The translations under genes were made by a program, and so were the position numbers. A stretch of 64,000 nucleotides of DNA, from assembly GCF_024585265.1 (NCBI RefSeq), contig NZ_CP036533.1:1993001-2057000 (forward strand), read 5' to 3'. How positions within the stretch are numbered: the stretch's first letter is position 1; every line of letters starts with the position of its first letter. This DNA comes from Bradyrhizobium sp. WBAH42. GTDB taxonomy: Bacteria > Pseudomonadota > Alphaproteobacteria > Rhizobiales > Xanthobacteraceae. Shown here one piece after another: positions 16,630 through 26,500 of this stretch. The notes under the pieces were generated by a model. The model saw only the letters and a list, made by a program, of their open reading frames with translations. It was not told the origin of the DNA and ran no database searches.

Positions 16630-17282
16630 CACGCGGCCCGCTCTTCCAGGAGCTTCGCCATCGCGGCGCGCAAGCTCTCCATGCCGGTCGAGCTGCGTGA
16701 CGAGGTCGCGAGCACGGTCGGGAACGCGGCCGGATGCTTGGCGAGTGCGGCCTCGGTCTCGGCGATGCGCGCCTGCAGCTCGGCGGCCTTCACCTGGTCG
16801 GCCTTGGTCAGCACGATCTGGTAGCTGACGGCGGAGCGATCGAGCGTCTTGAGCACTTCGAGATCGACGTCCTTGATCCCATGCCGCGCGTCGATCAGCA
16901 CGTAGACGCGGGCGAGGCTGGCGCGGCCCAGCAGGAATTTGTGGATCAGCTCGGTCCAGGACGCGACCTGGCTCTTCGGCGCCTTGGCATAGCCGTAGCC
17001 GGGCATGTCGACGAGGCGCAGGTCGTTCTTGCCGGGGACCTCGAAGAAGATCAGCTCCTGGGTGCGGCCCGGCGTATGCGAGGTGCGTGCCAGCGCGTTG
17101 CGCCCGGTGAGCGCGTTGATCAGGCTCGACTTGCCGACATTGGAGCGTCCGGCAAAGGCGATCTCCAGCCCCGCCATCGGCGGCAGCGATTGGATCGAAG
17201 GCGAGGCCCAGATGAACTGCCAGTCGCGAGCGAACAGTTTTCGCCCGGCCTCGATCAGTCGCTCGTCGGTCTTGTCGTTCAT
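16629..17282 (-). CDS. engB: Ribosome biogenesis GTP-binding protein YihA/YsxC
   Basis: This 217-residue GTPase has the P-loop GRSNVGKSSLINALTGR, the Thr switch region GRTQEL, G3 DMPGYG and G4 TKAD. EngB is an essential GTPase for 50S subunit assembly. Its position downstream of yidC is conserved in many alphaproteobacteria. ATG 17282 is the start giving the expected N terminus. The dispersed repeat at 17300-17390 separates it from yidC. Confidence 0.95.
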   Translation of the reverse strand: MNDKTDERLIEAGRKLFARDWQFIWASPSIQSLPPMAGLEIAFAGRSNVGKSSLINALTGRNALARTSHTPGRTQELIFFEVPGKNDLRLVDMPGYGYAKAPKSQVASWTELIHKFLLGRASLARVYVLIDARHGIKDVDLEVLKTLDRSAVSYQIVLTKADQVKAAELQARIAETEAALAKHPAAFPTVLATSSRSSTGMESLRAAMAKLLEERAA

Positions 17283-17299
17283 GCGAGCGGTCTATCCTC

Positions 17300-17390
17300 T
17301 CGTCATGGCCGGGCTTGTCCCGGCCATCCACGTCTGGCTGTCCAGCACCCTCCTAAACGTGGATGCCCGGGACGAGCCCGGGCATGACGG
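17300..17390. repeat. Dispersed palindromic repeat (CATGGCCGGGCTTGTCCCGG)
   Basis: The left arm CGTCATGGCCGGGCTTGTCC with CCATCCACGTC and the right arm CGTGGATGCCCGGGACGAGC with CCGGGCATGACGG are inverted. It lies between engB and yidC on the transcribed strand and would make a long hairpin in any shared transcript. Confidence 0.75.
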
Positions 17391-17422
17391 TGTGGAGGCA
17401 TTTGCGCCCGCAATGACGGCGC

Positions 17423-19294
17423 TTACGTCGCCTTCCTCGCGAACGTCGCCTTGAGATTGTCGAATAACTCCACCTTCACGCCGTTGCGGCGCATGATGTA
17501 GCTCTGCTGGACCACCGAGAGCAGGTTGTTCCAGGCCCAGTAGATCACGAGACCTGCCGGGAAGCCCGCCAGCATGAAGGTGAAGATCAGCGGCATCCAG
17601 TTGAAGATGATCTGCTGCGTCGGATCCGGCGGCGTCGGATTCAGCTTCATCTGGAACCACATCGTGATGCCCATGATGATCGGCCAGATGCCGAGCGCGA
17701 GGTAATAGCCGAACACCGGAATCGTGGTCGGGTCGAACGGGATCAGCCCGAACAGGTTGAACAGGTTGGTCGGGTCCGGCGCCGAGAGGTCCTTGATCCA
17801 GCCGTAGAACGGCGCGTGCCGCATCTCGATGGTGACGAACAGCACCTTGTAGAGCGAGAAGAACACCGGGATCTGGATCAGCACGGGAAGACAGCCGGCG
17901 ACCGGATTGATCTTCTCCTTGCGGTAGATCTCCATCATCTCCTGCTGCTGCTTCACCTTGTCGTCGGGATAGCGCTCCTTGAGCGCCTGCAGCTGCGGCT
18001 GGATCGACTTCATCTTCGCCATCGAGGCGTAGGACTTGTTCGCCAGCGGGAAGAACAACAGCTTCACGATCACCGTCACCAGCAGGATCGAGATGCCGAA
18101 ATTGCCGAAGAAGCGGTAGAAGAAGTCGAGGCCGAGGAACATCGGCTTGGTGAGGAAGTAAAACCAGCCCCAGTCGATCAGCAGGTCGAACTGGTTGAGG
18201 CCGAGCGCCTTGTTGTAGCCGCCGAGGCCAGCGAGCGGGAAGTTGATGCCGACCACGCCGGCTTCCTTGGCGCCTGCGAACAGCCGCGCGTTGGCCGTCG
18301 CGGTGCCGCCGATCGCGACGGTGACGGGGTCGAGCAGATAGTCGGTCTGGTAGGTATGGACCTTGCCGACCGGGTTCGACGAGAAACGTGCCTGGAGCTG
18401 GGCGTTGGTGTCGGGCAGCAGCGCGGAGGCCCAGTATTTGTCGGTGATGCCGAGCCAGCCATTGGTGGCCTTGAAGTTCACCTGCTTGGCTTCGTCGATC
18501 TTGCTGTAGGCATATTCCTGCAGCCTGTGTTCGCCGAGATAGCCGATCAGGCCCTCATGCAGGATATAGTAGCCGGAGACATGCGGCGCGCCGTGGCGCG
18601 AGATCAGCGCGAACGGATAGAGCGTGACGGGGGCGTTGCCGACATTGCTCACCTCGTCCTTGATGGTGAAGAGATAATGGTCGTCGACGGTGATGGTGCG
18701 GCGGAAGGTCAGGCCGTCGCCGTTCTCCCATTTCAGCACCACCGGTGTCGACGGCGTCAGGCTGCCGCTGCCCTCCTGCTGCCAGACGGTCTGGGCATCC
18801 GGCATCTTTGCCGTCACGCCCGTCGCCGCAACCCAGCCGAACTCGGCGTAATAGGGCTCCGCCGTGCCCGACGGCGAATAGAGGACGATCGGCGGCGATT
18901 TCGGATCGACCGTCTCGCGATATTGCACCAGCGCGATGTCGTCGATACGGCCGCCCTTCAATGAGATGCTGCCGGCGATCCGCGGCGTCTCGATCTTGAC
19001 GCGCGGGCTCGCTGCAATGGCGGTCTCGCGCGGAACGACCGCTTGGGGCTGGCTCGCGGCCGGCGTTGCCGGCTGGGCCGTACCGCCCGGCTGCGGCGCG
19101 GAGCCCGGCGTCGCCGGCGCGCCGCCTGGCGTCGCCGAGGCGGTCGGCTGCGGCGTCGTCTTCTGGAGCTCGGTCTGCGCCTGCTGCTGGGCGCGCTGCT
19201 TCTCCATCTGCGGCACGTTGTAGAAATACTGCCAGGCGATCAGCACCAGGCCGGACAGAATGACGGCGAGGATGGTATTGCGATTGTCGGTCAT
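17423..19294 (-). CDS. yidC: Membrane protein insertase YidC
   Basis: YidC inserts and folds inner-membrane proteins, alone or with SecYEG. The 623-residue protein has an N-terminal anchor (TILAVILSGLVLIAWQYFY) and a Pro/Gln/Ala-rich linker. A large periplasmic domain covers about residues 90-360. The conserved C-terminal core contains WGWFYFLTKPMF, NFGISILLVTVIVKLLFFP, MKSIQPQLQALKERYPDD, PVAGCLPVLIQIPVFFSLY and FTFMLAGFPAGLVIYW. It lies 16 bases after rnpA, in the usual order rpmH-rnpA-yidC. Confidence 0.97.
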   Translation of the reverse strand: MTDNRNTILAVILSGLVLIAWQYFYNVPQMEKQRAQQQAQTELQKTTPQPTASATPGGAPATPGSAPQPGGTAQPATPAASQPQAVVPRETAIAASPRVKIETPRIAGSISLKGGRIDDIALVQYRETVDPKSPPIVLYSPSGTAEPYYAEFGWVAATGVTAKMPDAQTVWQQEGSGSLTPSTPVVLKWENGDGLTFRRTITVDDHYLFTIKDEVSNVGNAPVTLYPFALISRHGAPHVSGYYILHEGLIGYLGEHRLQEYAYSKIDEAKQVNFKATNGWLGITDKYWASALLPDTNAQLQARFSSNPVGKVHTYQTDYLLDPVTVAIGGTATANARLFAGAKEAGVVGINFPLAGLGGYNKALGLNQFDLLIDWGWFYFLTKPMFLGLDFFYRFFGNFGISILLVTVIVKLLFFPLANKSYASMAKMKSIQPQLQALKERYPDDKVKQQQEMMEIYRKEKINPVAGCLPVLIQIPVFFSLYKVLFVTIEMRHAPFYGWIKDLSAPDPTNLFNLFGLIPFDPTTIPVFGYYLALGIWPIIMGITMWFQMKLNPTPPDPTQQIIFNWMPLIFTFMLAGFPAGLVIYWAWNNLLSVVQQSYIMRRNGVKVELFDNLKATFARKAT

Positions 19295-19310
19295 CTCGTT
19301 TGTCTCGTCA

Positions 19311-19697
19311 TCAATCCGGTTTGCGGCTGGTCGCTGCGGCGTGACCCGGCCTCTGGCCGCGCGCCTTGGCCGTATGCCGCGCGGGCTTCGTGAACGCTAT
19401 GCGCAGATCGTCGAGCATGGTGGCGAAGTCGCGCGAGAGCGCGTCTCTTCGTCCGACCAGGACATAATCGTGGTGGGGCTGCATCGATGTCGGATCGAGC
19501 CGCTTCACCAATTCGCGCAGCCGGCGCCGGATGCGATTGCGCTCGGGGGCGTTGCCGTTCTTTTTGGTGACGGTGAAGCCGATCCTGACAGGGCCGGAAT
19601 CATCGCGGCGGCGACTTTGCAGGACGAACGCGGGACTATTCACCCGCGCGCCATTGGCAACGGCGAGGAAATCCGCCCGCTGCCTCAGCCGATCCAT
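19311..19697 (-). CDS. rnpA: Ribonuclease P protein component
   Basis: RnpA is the protein subunit that helps RNase P RNA remove tRNA 5' leaders. The 128-residue product has MDRLRQRADFLAVANGARVN, RIGFTVTKKNGNAPERN and the RNR box RNRIRRRLREL. It lies between rpmH and yidC. The basic C-terminal tail, about 20 residues of Lys/Arg/Ala/Gly, is longer than in E. coli but common in rhizobia. Confidence 0.94.
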   Translation of the reverse strand: MDRLRQRADFLAVANGARVNSPAFVLQSRRRDDSGPVRIGFTVTKKNGNAPERNRIRRRLRELVKRLDPTSMQPHHDYVLVGRRDALSRDFATMLDDLRIAFTKPARHTAKARGQRPGHAAATSRKPD

Positions 19698-19724
19698 GAT
19701 GAAATCCCAAAAAGGGGGTCCGGC

Positions 19725-19859
19725 TCAGGCGCTCAGACGCTTGCGGCCGCGGGCGCGGCGGGCGGCGAGAACCTTGCGGCCGCCGGCAGTGGCGAGACGG
19801 GCGCGGAAGCCGTGACGGCGCTTGCGCACCAGTTTGCTGGGTTGATAAGTCCGCTTCAC
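19725..19859 (-). CDS. rpmH: 50S ribosomal protein L34
   Basis: L34 is a 44-residue basic protein of the large ribosomal subunit. The sequence [18 protein letters not shown]...[17 protein letters not shown] is the complete standard form. The start is GTG at 19859, because KRTYQPS must follow the initiator and no ATG is near. The upstream in-frame extension is an artefact. It is first in the rpmH-rnpA-yidC unit. Confidence 0.97.
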   Translation of the reverse strand: MKRTYQPSKLVRKRRHGFRARLATAGGRKVLAARRARGRKRLSA

Positions 19860-19999
19860 GGGTTTTTCTCCGCTGACCGGGCAATTTGCCTGTAGAATTG
19901 ATGGTAAAGTCCGGAAGATGCGGCCCAAAACGGGCCCTTTTCGGCCCCAAGAGAGCCGCTCCCGGTGTCGCACCGGGTCATCGCGGACAATTCGCGCGG

Positions 20000-20028
20000 C
20001 TTATAAGGGAGCGCCTTGTTTTCGTCAA
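20000..20028 (-). promoter_or_regulatory. Probable sigma70-type promoter for rpmH-rnpA-yidC
   Basis: On the minus strand TTGACG (20028-20023) and TATAAG (20005-20000) are separated by 17 bases. Each matches five of six consensus bases. Transcription would start near 19993, giving a leader of about 130 bases before the GTG of rpmH. This is the best core promoter I can see in the window. Confidence 0.6.
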
Positions 20029-20208
20029 CGCCGCACAAGCGCGCGATTTTGGTGAATATCGCTGTTTGTGCGAGGTTTTTAACCCTTGAGGTAGCGACTC
20101 GCGCTAACAGCGCTTACATCCCACCTTGGCAGATTAGCGATCCGTAATTTGACCGGACATCGGCCGGGTCGCATCCTCCATCAGCCAAGGTCAAGAGGGG
20201 CGAGTTTC

Positions 20209-21708
20209 GTGGCAGCCACAGATCGCCAGCAGATCCAGGATCTGGATCAGCCGGACCAGCCGGCGATGCGGCCCCGCGGCTCGCGCGGGCTGGGGCTGTC
20301 CGGCAAGCTGCTGCTGCTCACCGTGCCCCTGGTGATGATCGCCGCCAGCCTGCTTTACGTGCCCGCCATCGCCAATTTCTGGGTCAACCGGCTCAACGAC
20401 CGCGTTGCGGCCGCCAACACCGCGGCGCTGGTGCTGGATGCGGCGCCGCTCGGCATGGTCCCCGATTCGCTGTCGCGCCAGATTCTGAAAAGCATCAACG
20501 CCCGTGCGGTCGCCATCAAGATGGGCCAGCAGCGCCGGCTGCTCGCGAGCGACAACATTCCCGCCGCCATCGAGCATGACATCGACCTGCGCGACGTGAC
20601 CGCCTGGGAGGCGATCACCGGCTCGTTCCGCATGATGCTGGAGACCGGCAACCAGGCCATCCGCATCGTCGGCCCCGGCGTCGGCAATGCCCAGTTCATC
20701 GAGATCGTCACCGACGAGCTGCCGCTGCGGCAGCAGATGTACCGCTTCTCCCGCAACGTCGTCGTGGTTGCGCTGATCATCGCGGTGCTGACCGCGGGCC
20801 TCGTCTATCTCGCGCTCCATTATCTCTTCGTGCGGCCGATGCGGCGGCTGACCGCGAGCCTGGTCGGCTTCCACGAAAATCCCGAAAGCTCGGCCGGCAT
20901 CATCGTGCCGAGCCAGCGCAGCGACGAGATCGGGGTCGCCGAGCGCGAATTGTCGGACATGCAGCGCGACCTGATGTCGATGCTGCATCAGAAGAGCCGG
21001 CTCGCCGCCCTCGGCCTTGCCGTCTCCAAGATCAACCACGATCTGCGCAACCTGCTCGCCTCGGCCCAGCTGCTGTCGGACCAGCTCGCCAGCGTGCCGG
21101 ATCCACGCGTGCAGCGCTTTGCGCCTAAGCTCGTGCGCTCGCTCGAGCGCGCCATCGCCTTCTGCCAGTCGACATTGTCCTACGGCCGGGCCCAGGAGGC
21201 CGCGCCCGACCGCCGCATGATCCTGATCGAGCCTGTGGTGATGGAGGTGCGGGAGACCGCGGGGCTCGCCAACGAGGCCTCGATCGCCTGGGTCGCTGCG
21301 ATCGAGCGCGGGCTCGCGGTCGATGCCGACCCCGACCAGCTGTTCCGCGTCTTGCTCAACCTCGTCCGCAACGCCGCCCAGGCGCTCGAAAGCCATGCGG
21401 CGGGCGAGGGGCGTGTGCAGCAGATCCGGATCACCGGGAAGCGCGAAGGCGCCGTCGCGATTCTCGAGGTTTCCGACACCGGGCCCGGCGTCCCCCCGAA
21501 GACCCGGGAGCGCCTGTTCGAGGCCTTCCAGACCTCGGGTCGCCCCGGCGGCAGCGGCCTTGGCCTTGCCATCGCCGCCGAGCTGGTCCGCGCCCACGGC
21601 GGCGACATCCACCTGGTCGAAGGCACCATCGGCGCCACCTTCCGCATCGTCATCCCCGACCGTCCCGTGGAACTGCTCTCCATCCGCAACGAGCGGCAGA
21701 GGGCTTAA
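20209..21708 (+). CDS. Membrane-bound sensor histidine kinase
   Basis: The 499-residue protein has one membrane segment near the N terminus (LLLLTVPLVMIAASLLYVP) and a second after a periplasmic region (NVVVVALIIAVLTAGLVYLAL). These are followed by a HAMP-like linker, a His box SKINHDLRNLLASAQ, an Asn box LLNLVRNAAQAL, and Gly boxes DTGPGVPPKTRERLFEAF and GGSGLGLAIAAEL. It senses something outside or in the membrane and phosphorylates an unidentified partner. GTG 20209, after AAGAGGGG, is chosen; upstream in-frame codons lack a ribosome site. No response regulator lies next to it, and it is divergent from rpmH. Confidence 0.87.
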   Translation: MAATDRQQIQDLDQPDQPAMRPRGSRGLGLSGKLLLLTVPLVMIAASLLYVPAIANFWVNRLNDRVAAANTAALVLDAAPLGMVPDSLSRQILKSINARAVAIKMGQQRRLLASDNIPAAIEHDIDLRDVTAWEAITGSFRMMLETGNQAIRIVGPGVGNAQFIEIVTDELPLRQQMYRFSRNVVVVALIIAVLTAGLVYLALHYLFVRPMRRLTASLVGFHENPESSAGIIVPSQRSDEIGVAERELSDMQRDLMSMLHQKSRLAALGLAVSKINHDLRNLLASAQLLSDQLASVPDPRVQRFAPKLVRSLERAIAFCQSTLSYGRAQEAAPDRRMILIEPVVMEVRETAGLANEASIAWVAAIERGLAVDADPDQLFRVLLNLVRNAAQALESHAAGEGRVQQIRITGKREGAVAILEVSDTGPGVPPKTRERLFEAFQTSGRPGGSGLGLAIAAELVRAHGGDIHLVEGTIGATFRIVIPDRPVELLSIRNERQRA

Positions 21709-21730
21709 GTCGGCCGGCGGCCGACTGAAG

Positions 21731-21834
21731 CCGTCATTCCGGGGCGCGACGAAGTCGCGAGCCCGGAATCCATAACCACCAGCTGGGGTTATGGATTCCG
21801 GGCCTGGCCCTCCGGGCCATTCCGGAATGACGAC
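21731..21834. repeat. Dispersed palindromic repeat (CCGTCATTCCGGGGCG)
   Basis: Left arm CCGTCATTCCGGGGCGCGAC with GGAATCCATAACCACC and right arm GGTTATGGATTCCGGGCC with CCATTCCGGAATGACGACC are inverted. It lies between the histidine kinase gene and the tRNA gene and could end the kinase transcript. Confidence 0.75.
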
Positions 21835-21977
21835 CGTGAAGTCGAGATGCGCAAAAATCTCCCCATCCCGGACCTTGCCAATCGGGACAAGAGCGGTTAG
21901 TCAGAGCGCTCTTTCGCACCCCCTTCGGCTCCGCCGGGGGGCTGCTTGCGGGCCCCGCCCGCACTGTCGCGAAAAAC

Positions 21978-22054
21978 GCGCCCGTAGCTCAGCTGGATAG
22001 AGCATCAGACTACGAATCTGAGGGTCGGACGTTCGAATCGTTCCGGGCGCGCCA
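21978..22054 (+). tRNA. tRNA-Arg (anticodon ACG)
   Basis: The 77-base gene folds as a cloverleaf. Acceptor GCGCCCG pairs with CGGGCGC. The D arm is GCTC-AGCTGGATA-GAGC, the anticodon arm is CAGACTACGAATCTG with ACG in the loop, and the T arm is GGACGTTCGAATCGTTCC. The discriminator is G, and CCA is encoded. ACG reads CGN arginine codons after A-to-I editing. Confidence 0.96.
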
Positions 22055-22136
22055 GCTTCTTCCGATGCCGGCAAAAGCAATGCAGTGTCCGGTCGCTCGT
22101 CCGAGATCGCGGATGGGGCGCGCCCTTGGAAATCAG

Positions 22137-22493
22137 ATGAAGGTATCGCAGGCATTCAAATTCGAGGCGGCACATCGCCTGCCGAACGTGCCGGAAACGC
22201 ACCGGTGCAGCCGGCTGCACGGTCATTCCTATCGGGTCGAGGTTCAGTTGGAGGGACCCGTGGACCCGCACACGGGTTTCGTCGCGGACTTCTTCGATAT
22301 TGAAGAATGCTTTGCCGGCGTCCTGGAGGCCCTGGACCACAGATGCCTGAACGACGTCGAAGGACTCGGGAACCCAACCGCTGAAAATATCGCGATCTGG
22401 ATATGGGACCGGTTGGGCTCGCGTCTCCACCAGCTTTCCGCAATACGAGTTTACGAAACGGCGGACTGTTGGGCCGAATATCAAGGGCGGTGA
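22137..22493 (+). CDS. queD: 6-carboxy-5,6,7,8-tetrahydropterin synthase
   Basis: QueD converts dihydroneopterin triphosphate to 6-carboxytetrahydropterin in queuosine synthesis. The 118-residue protein has the zinc ligands in FEAAHRL and RLHGHSY, and the catalytic Cys region ETHRCSRLHG. DHRCLND and a C-terminal Glu-containing VYETADCWAEY complete the pattern. ATG 22137 gives the usual MKVSQAFKFEAAH start. It begins about 80 bases after the tRNA-Arg gene, so they may share a transcript. It is convergent with the next gene. Confidence 0.9.
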   Translation: MKVSQAFKFEAAHRLPNVPETHRCSRLHGHSYRVEVQLEGPVDPHTGFVADFFDIEECFAGVLEALDHRCLNDVEGLGNPTAENIAIWIWDRLGSRLHQLSAIRVYETADCWAEYQGR

Positions 22494-22529
22494 CGACAAC
22501 CGCAAGCTGACCCGTTCAGCACGACCAGA

Positions 22530-22889
22530 TCAAAAAGCGACCGCTGCCGGGGCGGCCCAATGGCTCCTGACGAAGTCCCGGATGTGCTCCGGCACGGGCG
22601 TGGTGTCGATGTCGCAACGCGTCTGGATTTCTTCCGCAAGCTCTCTCGACACGTCCTTCGACCAATGACCTAGCGGATCGAAGGCGACGATGCGGACGGG
22701 GTCGTTGAAACGGCCGGCGATCAGGTTCGAGATGACGGTTTCGATGTCAGTCCGCTCGACCTCGGTTTTCCGGCCGGCTCTGCCGGGCCGTCCGGCAATG
22801 TTGTCGAAGATCAGATAGACGATCCGATCTGCCGCATTCTGATGAGCCGCGCATGGGGCGGCCATCGACGTCAATCCATTTCCAGCCAT
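22530..22889 (-). CDS. Conserved-looking hypothetical protein
   Basis: This 119-residue product begins MAGNGLTSMAAPCAAHQNAA. It continues with IVYLIFDNIAGRPGRAGRKTE, DIETVISNLIAGRFNDPVRIVAFDP and helical REL/EEIQTRCDIDTTPVPEHIRDFV. The phrase DRIVYLIFDN plus a following FDPLGHWSKDVS reads like a soluble alpha/beta protein seen in rhizobia without a known function. ATG 22889 follows TGGAGA. No signal or membrane segment is seen. Confidence 0.65.
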   Translation of the reverse strand: MAGNGLTSMAAPCAAHQNAADRIVYLIFDNIAGRPGRAGRKTEVERTDIETVISNLIAGRFNDPVRIVAFDPLGHWSKDVSRELAEEIQTRCDIDTTPVPEHIRDFVRSHWAAPAAVAF

Positions 22890-22987
22890 ACGCGTCTCCA
22901 ATGCAATAGAGCCGGTAATTTGTCCGGACGGGACCCGCCTGAATTGATCAAGCGCAATGCTATGTACACGGGCCACTACGGTCCCGC

Positions 22988-23021
22988 ATCAGGACCAAAG
23001 TACGATCAGGACCAAAGTATG
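22988..23021. repeat. Two tandem 17-base units (ATCAGGACCAAAGTACG)
   Basis: Two adjacent copies with one mismatch lie upstream of the hypothetical gene at 22530-22889 on the minus strand. Two copies are too few for a repeat array. A paired operator or a slipped duplication is possible. Confidence 0.5.
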
Positions 23022-23148
23022 ATGACGCGCGGATCGCGCTTTGTAGGATCGGACACTGCCATTCGAGGGCGAGGAAGCCGCAATCGCGCTCGATCGAGCT
23101 CGTCCTTCAGGAGATGCTAATGGTGGCCTTTGCTGCGCTTCCTGTGGC

Positions 23149-23469
23149 TTACCGGATCCTTGCCGCGACGTTGGGCCGGTTTTGCTTGAGCCAGGCGACG
23201 GCCTCGGGTCCATCGACGACGCACTCGAAGGTTTCCCAGGTCGGGTCCTCCAGGGATTCCGCTTGCAGTCGCTTCGCCGCATACTCGACGAGGTCGTGCA
23301 AGCCTTCGTATCCTCGTCGATGCTCGAGGGACTCTGCAATCGCCGTGCTGGTCCATCCTCGTTGGGCCAAATCGATGATGCTCGGAGCCTCAGCCTCGCT
23401 GAACCACGGCGTGGCATCGAACTCGATGCAGCGGACATTGTCGGCGGTATGGCAAGTGGCGTGGATCAT
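23149..23469 (-). CDS. Hypothetical protein
   Basis: This 106-residue protein has HTADNVRCIEFDATPWFSEA, a helix segment IIDLAQRGWTSTAIAESLE that resembles a helix-turn-helix pair, and VEYAAKRLQAESLEDPTWETF. The start ATG 23469 follows GGAAGAA. No family is recognised. It is 38 bases downstream of the gdh stop on the same strand, so it may be carried on the gdh transcript. A DNA- or RNA-related role is a guess. Confidence 0.55.
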   Translation of the reverse strand: MIHATCHTADNVRCIEFDATPWFSEAEAPSIIDLAQRGWTSTAIAESLEHRRGYEGLHDLVEYAAKRLQAESLEDPTWETFECVVDGPEAVAWLKQNRPNVAARIR

Positions 23470-23506
23470 TGGATTCTTCCGCTAGCATTGCATGTCTTGC
23501 ACGCCC

Positions 23507-26500
23507 TCAGACTTTGACCAGGTCTCCCAGCAAGTTCGCCGCCACCATGAGCTTCGCGAGCGTCAGGCCGCCGGCGGCAATCTCCTCCACCGTACGGCGG
23601 ATGCGCGTCGCCTCGGGATGAGCTGCAAGCCAGGTCTCCGCGGCCTGCTGACCTGATTGGCCGATGGTCAGCATGTCCGCGGCCAGGCGTCTTTCGGCAG
23701 CTGCGATCAGGTCGACGGCGCGGTCGATGGCGAGGCGCTCGAAATGATCGCTGGCCGGCACGTTGCGCGCAGCGGCGGTGATGCGGTCGAGACGGAAATT
23801 GGCCTCGGCGGCAAAGAACGTCGCGGCCGCATCACCGATGCTGCGGCCGGTGCGCTCGGCGACCGTCACGATATCAGGCGCCGAGACCAGGGCGTCGAGG
23901 TCGGCCAGATCGCCGGCGAGTCCGGTCGGGACGCCGGCATCGATCAGGTCCTGCCGGCGCTTGCTGCGCGCGGCTTGCAAGTCCGGTGGCAGGGCGCTGT
24001 CGAGCGAGGCTGCGACCTCACGGACGGCAGGACCAAACCGAGCGATCACTGCACTGAGACCGTCCTTGAAATCGACATTGCGGACATACCAGACCATGCG
24101 AGAGAGCAGGAGATCCTGGATCGCAGCGTAGAGGCCGAGCTGCAACTGTCCGTCGATGAGGGTGTCGAGCGCGTCGATCCCGTCATTGAGCCGCCTGAGC
24201 TCATAGATCGCGTCCACCGCCACCTGGGCCATGACGATGGTCGAGATATCGGCGTCGGTCTCGTCGGTCAGGCGTACGATGCAGGCCGGACCCCCGCGGT
24301 TGATCACGGCATTGACGAGACTGGTTGCGATGATCTCGCGTCGGAGGCGATGGTGCTCGACCGCGGCCGGGAATTTGTCGAGAATCTCGTGCGGAAAATA
24401 CAGGGACAGTCTGCGGGCGAGATATGGATCGTCAGGCACGCCGGTTTCGAGCAGGTCACTGTAAAGCGTCAGCTTGGCATAGGCGAGCAGCACGGCAAGC
24501 TCCGGCCGTGTCAGGGCTTGGCCGCGTCGTGTGCGCTCGGCGATCGCAGCATCGTCAGGCAGGAATTCGACGGCGCGGCTGAGCAGGCTGCGTTGCTCGA
24601 GCGACTGCATCAGGCGGGTGAGGAAGCCGGTCTCGGCCATGCCCTTGCGTTCGGCGAGCGAGAGCGCCAGCGTCTGCAGATAGTTGTTGCGCAGCACCAG
24701 CGTACCGACTTCGTCGGTCATCGCGGCAAGCAGGGTGTTGCGGTCAGCCGGGCTGAGGCGTCCCTCGCGCTCGGGGCGCGCCAATGCGATCTTGATGTTG
24801 ACCTCGAGGTCTGACGTATTCACGCCGGCCGAATTGTCGATCGCGTCGGTGTTGAGCTTGACGCCCTTCTGCGCCGCTTCGATGCGCCCGCGTTGGGTTA
24901 CGCCGAGATTAGCGCCTTCGCCGATCACCCTGGCGCGAACGTCGGCACCGGTGATGCGGATCGCATCGTTGGCGCGGTCGCCGGCTTGATCGTCGCTCTC
25001 CGCCGACGACCGCACATAGGTGCCGATGCCGCCGAACCACAGGAGGTCCGCGCGCGCCTTCAGGATCGCCGTCATCACCTCGAACGGCGTTGCCTGCTCC
25101 TTGTCGAGATCGAGCAGGGTGCGCACTTCCGGCGCGAGCGGGATCGCCTTGAGCGAGCGCGAGAACACGCCGCCGCCCTGCGAGATCAGCGATTTGTCAT
25201 AATCCTGCCAGCTCGATCGCGGCAGGTCGAACAGGCGCTTGCGCTCAGTGAAGCTGATCGCCGGGTCGGGGGAGGGATCGATGAAGATGTCGCGGTGATC
25301 GAACGCCGCAACGAGCTTCGTCGCCGGCGAGAGCAGCATTCCGTTGCCGAAGACGTCGCCGGACATGTCGCCGACGCCGACCACGGTGAAAGGCGCGGTC
25401 TGAATGTCGGTGCCGAGCTCGCGGAAGTGGCGCTTGACCGCCTCCCAGGCGCCGCGCGCCGTGATCCCCATCTTCTTGTGGTCGTAGCCCTGGCTGCCGC
25501 CGGAGGCGAAGGCGTCGCCGAGCCAATGGTTCTTCTCGGCCGAGATCGCGTTGGCGACGTCGGAGAAGGTGGCGGTGCCCTTGTCGGCGGCGACGACTAG
25601 ATAAGGATCGTCGCCGTCATTCCGCACGGTCAAGTCGGGCGGCACCACGATGTCGCCGTCGAGATTGTCGGTGAGTTCGAGCAGCGAGCGCACGAAGATT
25701 CGATAGGCCTCGGTGCCCTCCGCGAGCCACGCCTCGCGATCGGAAGGCGGCGGCAAGCGCTTGGGCACGAAGCCGCCCTTGGCGCCGACCGGCACGATCA
25801 CGGCGTTCTTGACTTGCTGCGCTTTCACGAGGCCGAGGATCTCGGTGCGGAAATCCTGTGGCCGATCGGACCAGCGCAAGCCACCGCGCGCAACCTTGCC
25901 GAAGCGCAGGTGAATGCCTTCGACACGCGGTGAATAGACGAAGATCTCGTAGAGCGGTCGGGGAGGGGGCAGATCCTCGATCTTGCGCGCGTCGAACTTG
26001 AAGGAGATTACCGGACGCGGATGTCCGTCCGGGCCGAGCTGCCACAAATTGGTGCGGATGGTCGACTGCACCAGATTGGTGAAACGGCGCAGGATGCGGT
26101 CTTCATCGAGCGAGGCGACGGATTTGAGCTGCTCCTCGATCTCGGCAAGGAGAGTTATCTCGCGCGCCGAACGCTCGCGATCGGTCAGGACGAGGCGTGG
26201 ATCGCGGCGGGCCTGGAACAGCGCGACGAGGTTGGCTGTGATCGCGGCGTTCTTGCGCAAGGTCTCCCACATATAGTCCTGGGTGAACGGTGCGCGGATC
26301 TGGTGCAAATAGCGCGACAGCGCCCGGATGGTCGAGACTTCCCGCCAGCCCAGGGCCGTGCGCAAGATCAAGGCATTGTACCCGTCGGATTCGGCGCGAT
26401 CGGTGACCACCGCCATGATCGAGGCCTCCAGGCGATGGCTGAAGTCCCGGCTGATCTCGATCGGCTGGCCGTCGCTGGTCTCGATCGTCATGTCGTGCAG

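Noticed and set aside
16630..17331. Alternate-frame extension of DUF423 through engB
   Set aside because: The frame is open in the same direction, but engB in the other frame has all G motifs. The DUF423 start overlapping the engB stop is the natural one.
20191..21612. 473-residue minus-strand frame over the histidine kinase
   Set aside because: It is antisense to a protein with clear kinase motifs and is composed mainly of Gly, Arg, Asp and Leu without order.
22065..22136. Longer queD start adding 24 residues
   Set aside because: The family begins at MKVSQAFKFEAAH. The extra residues lie in the tRNA trailer region.
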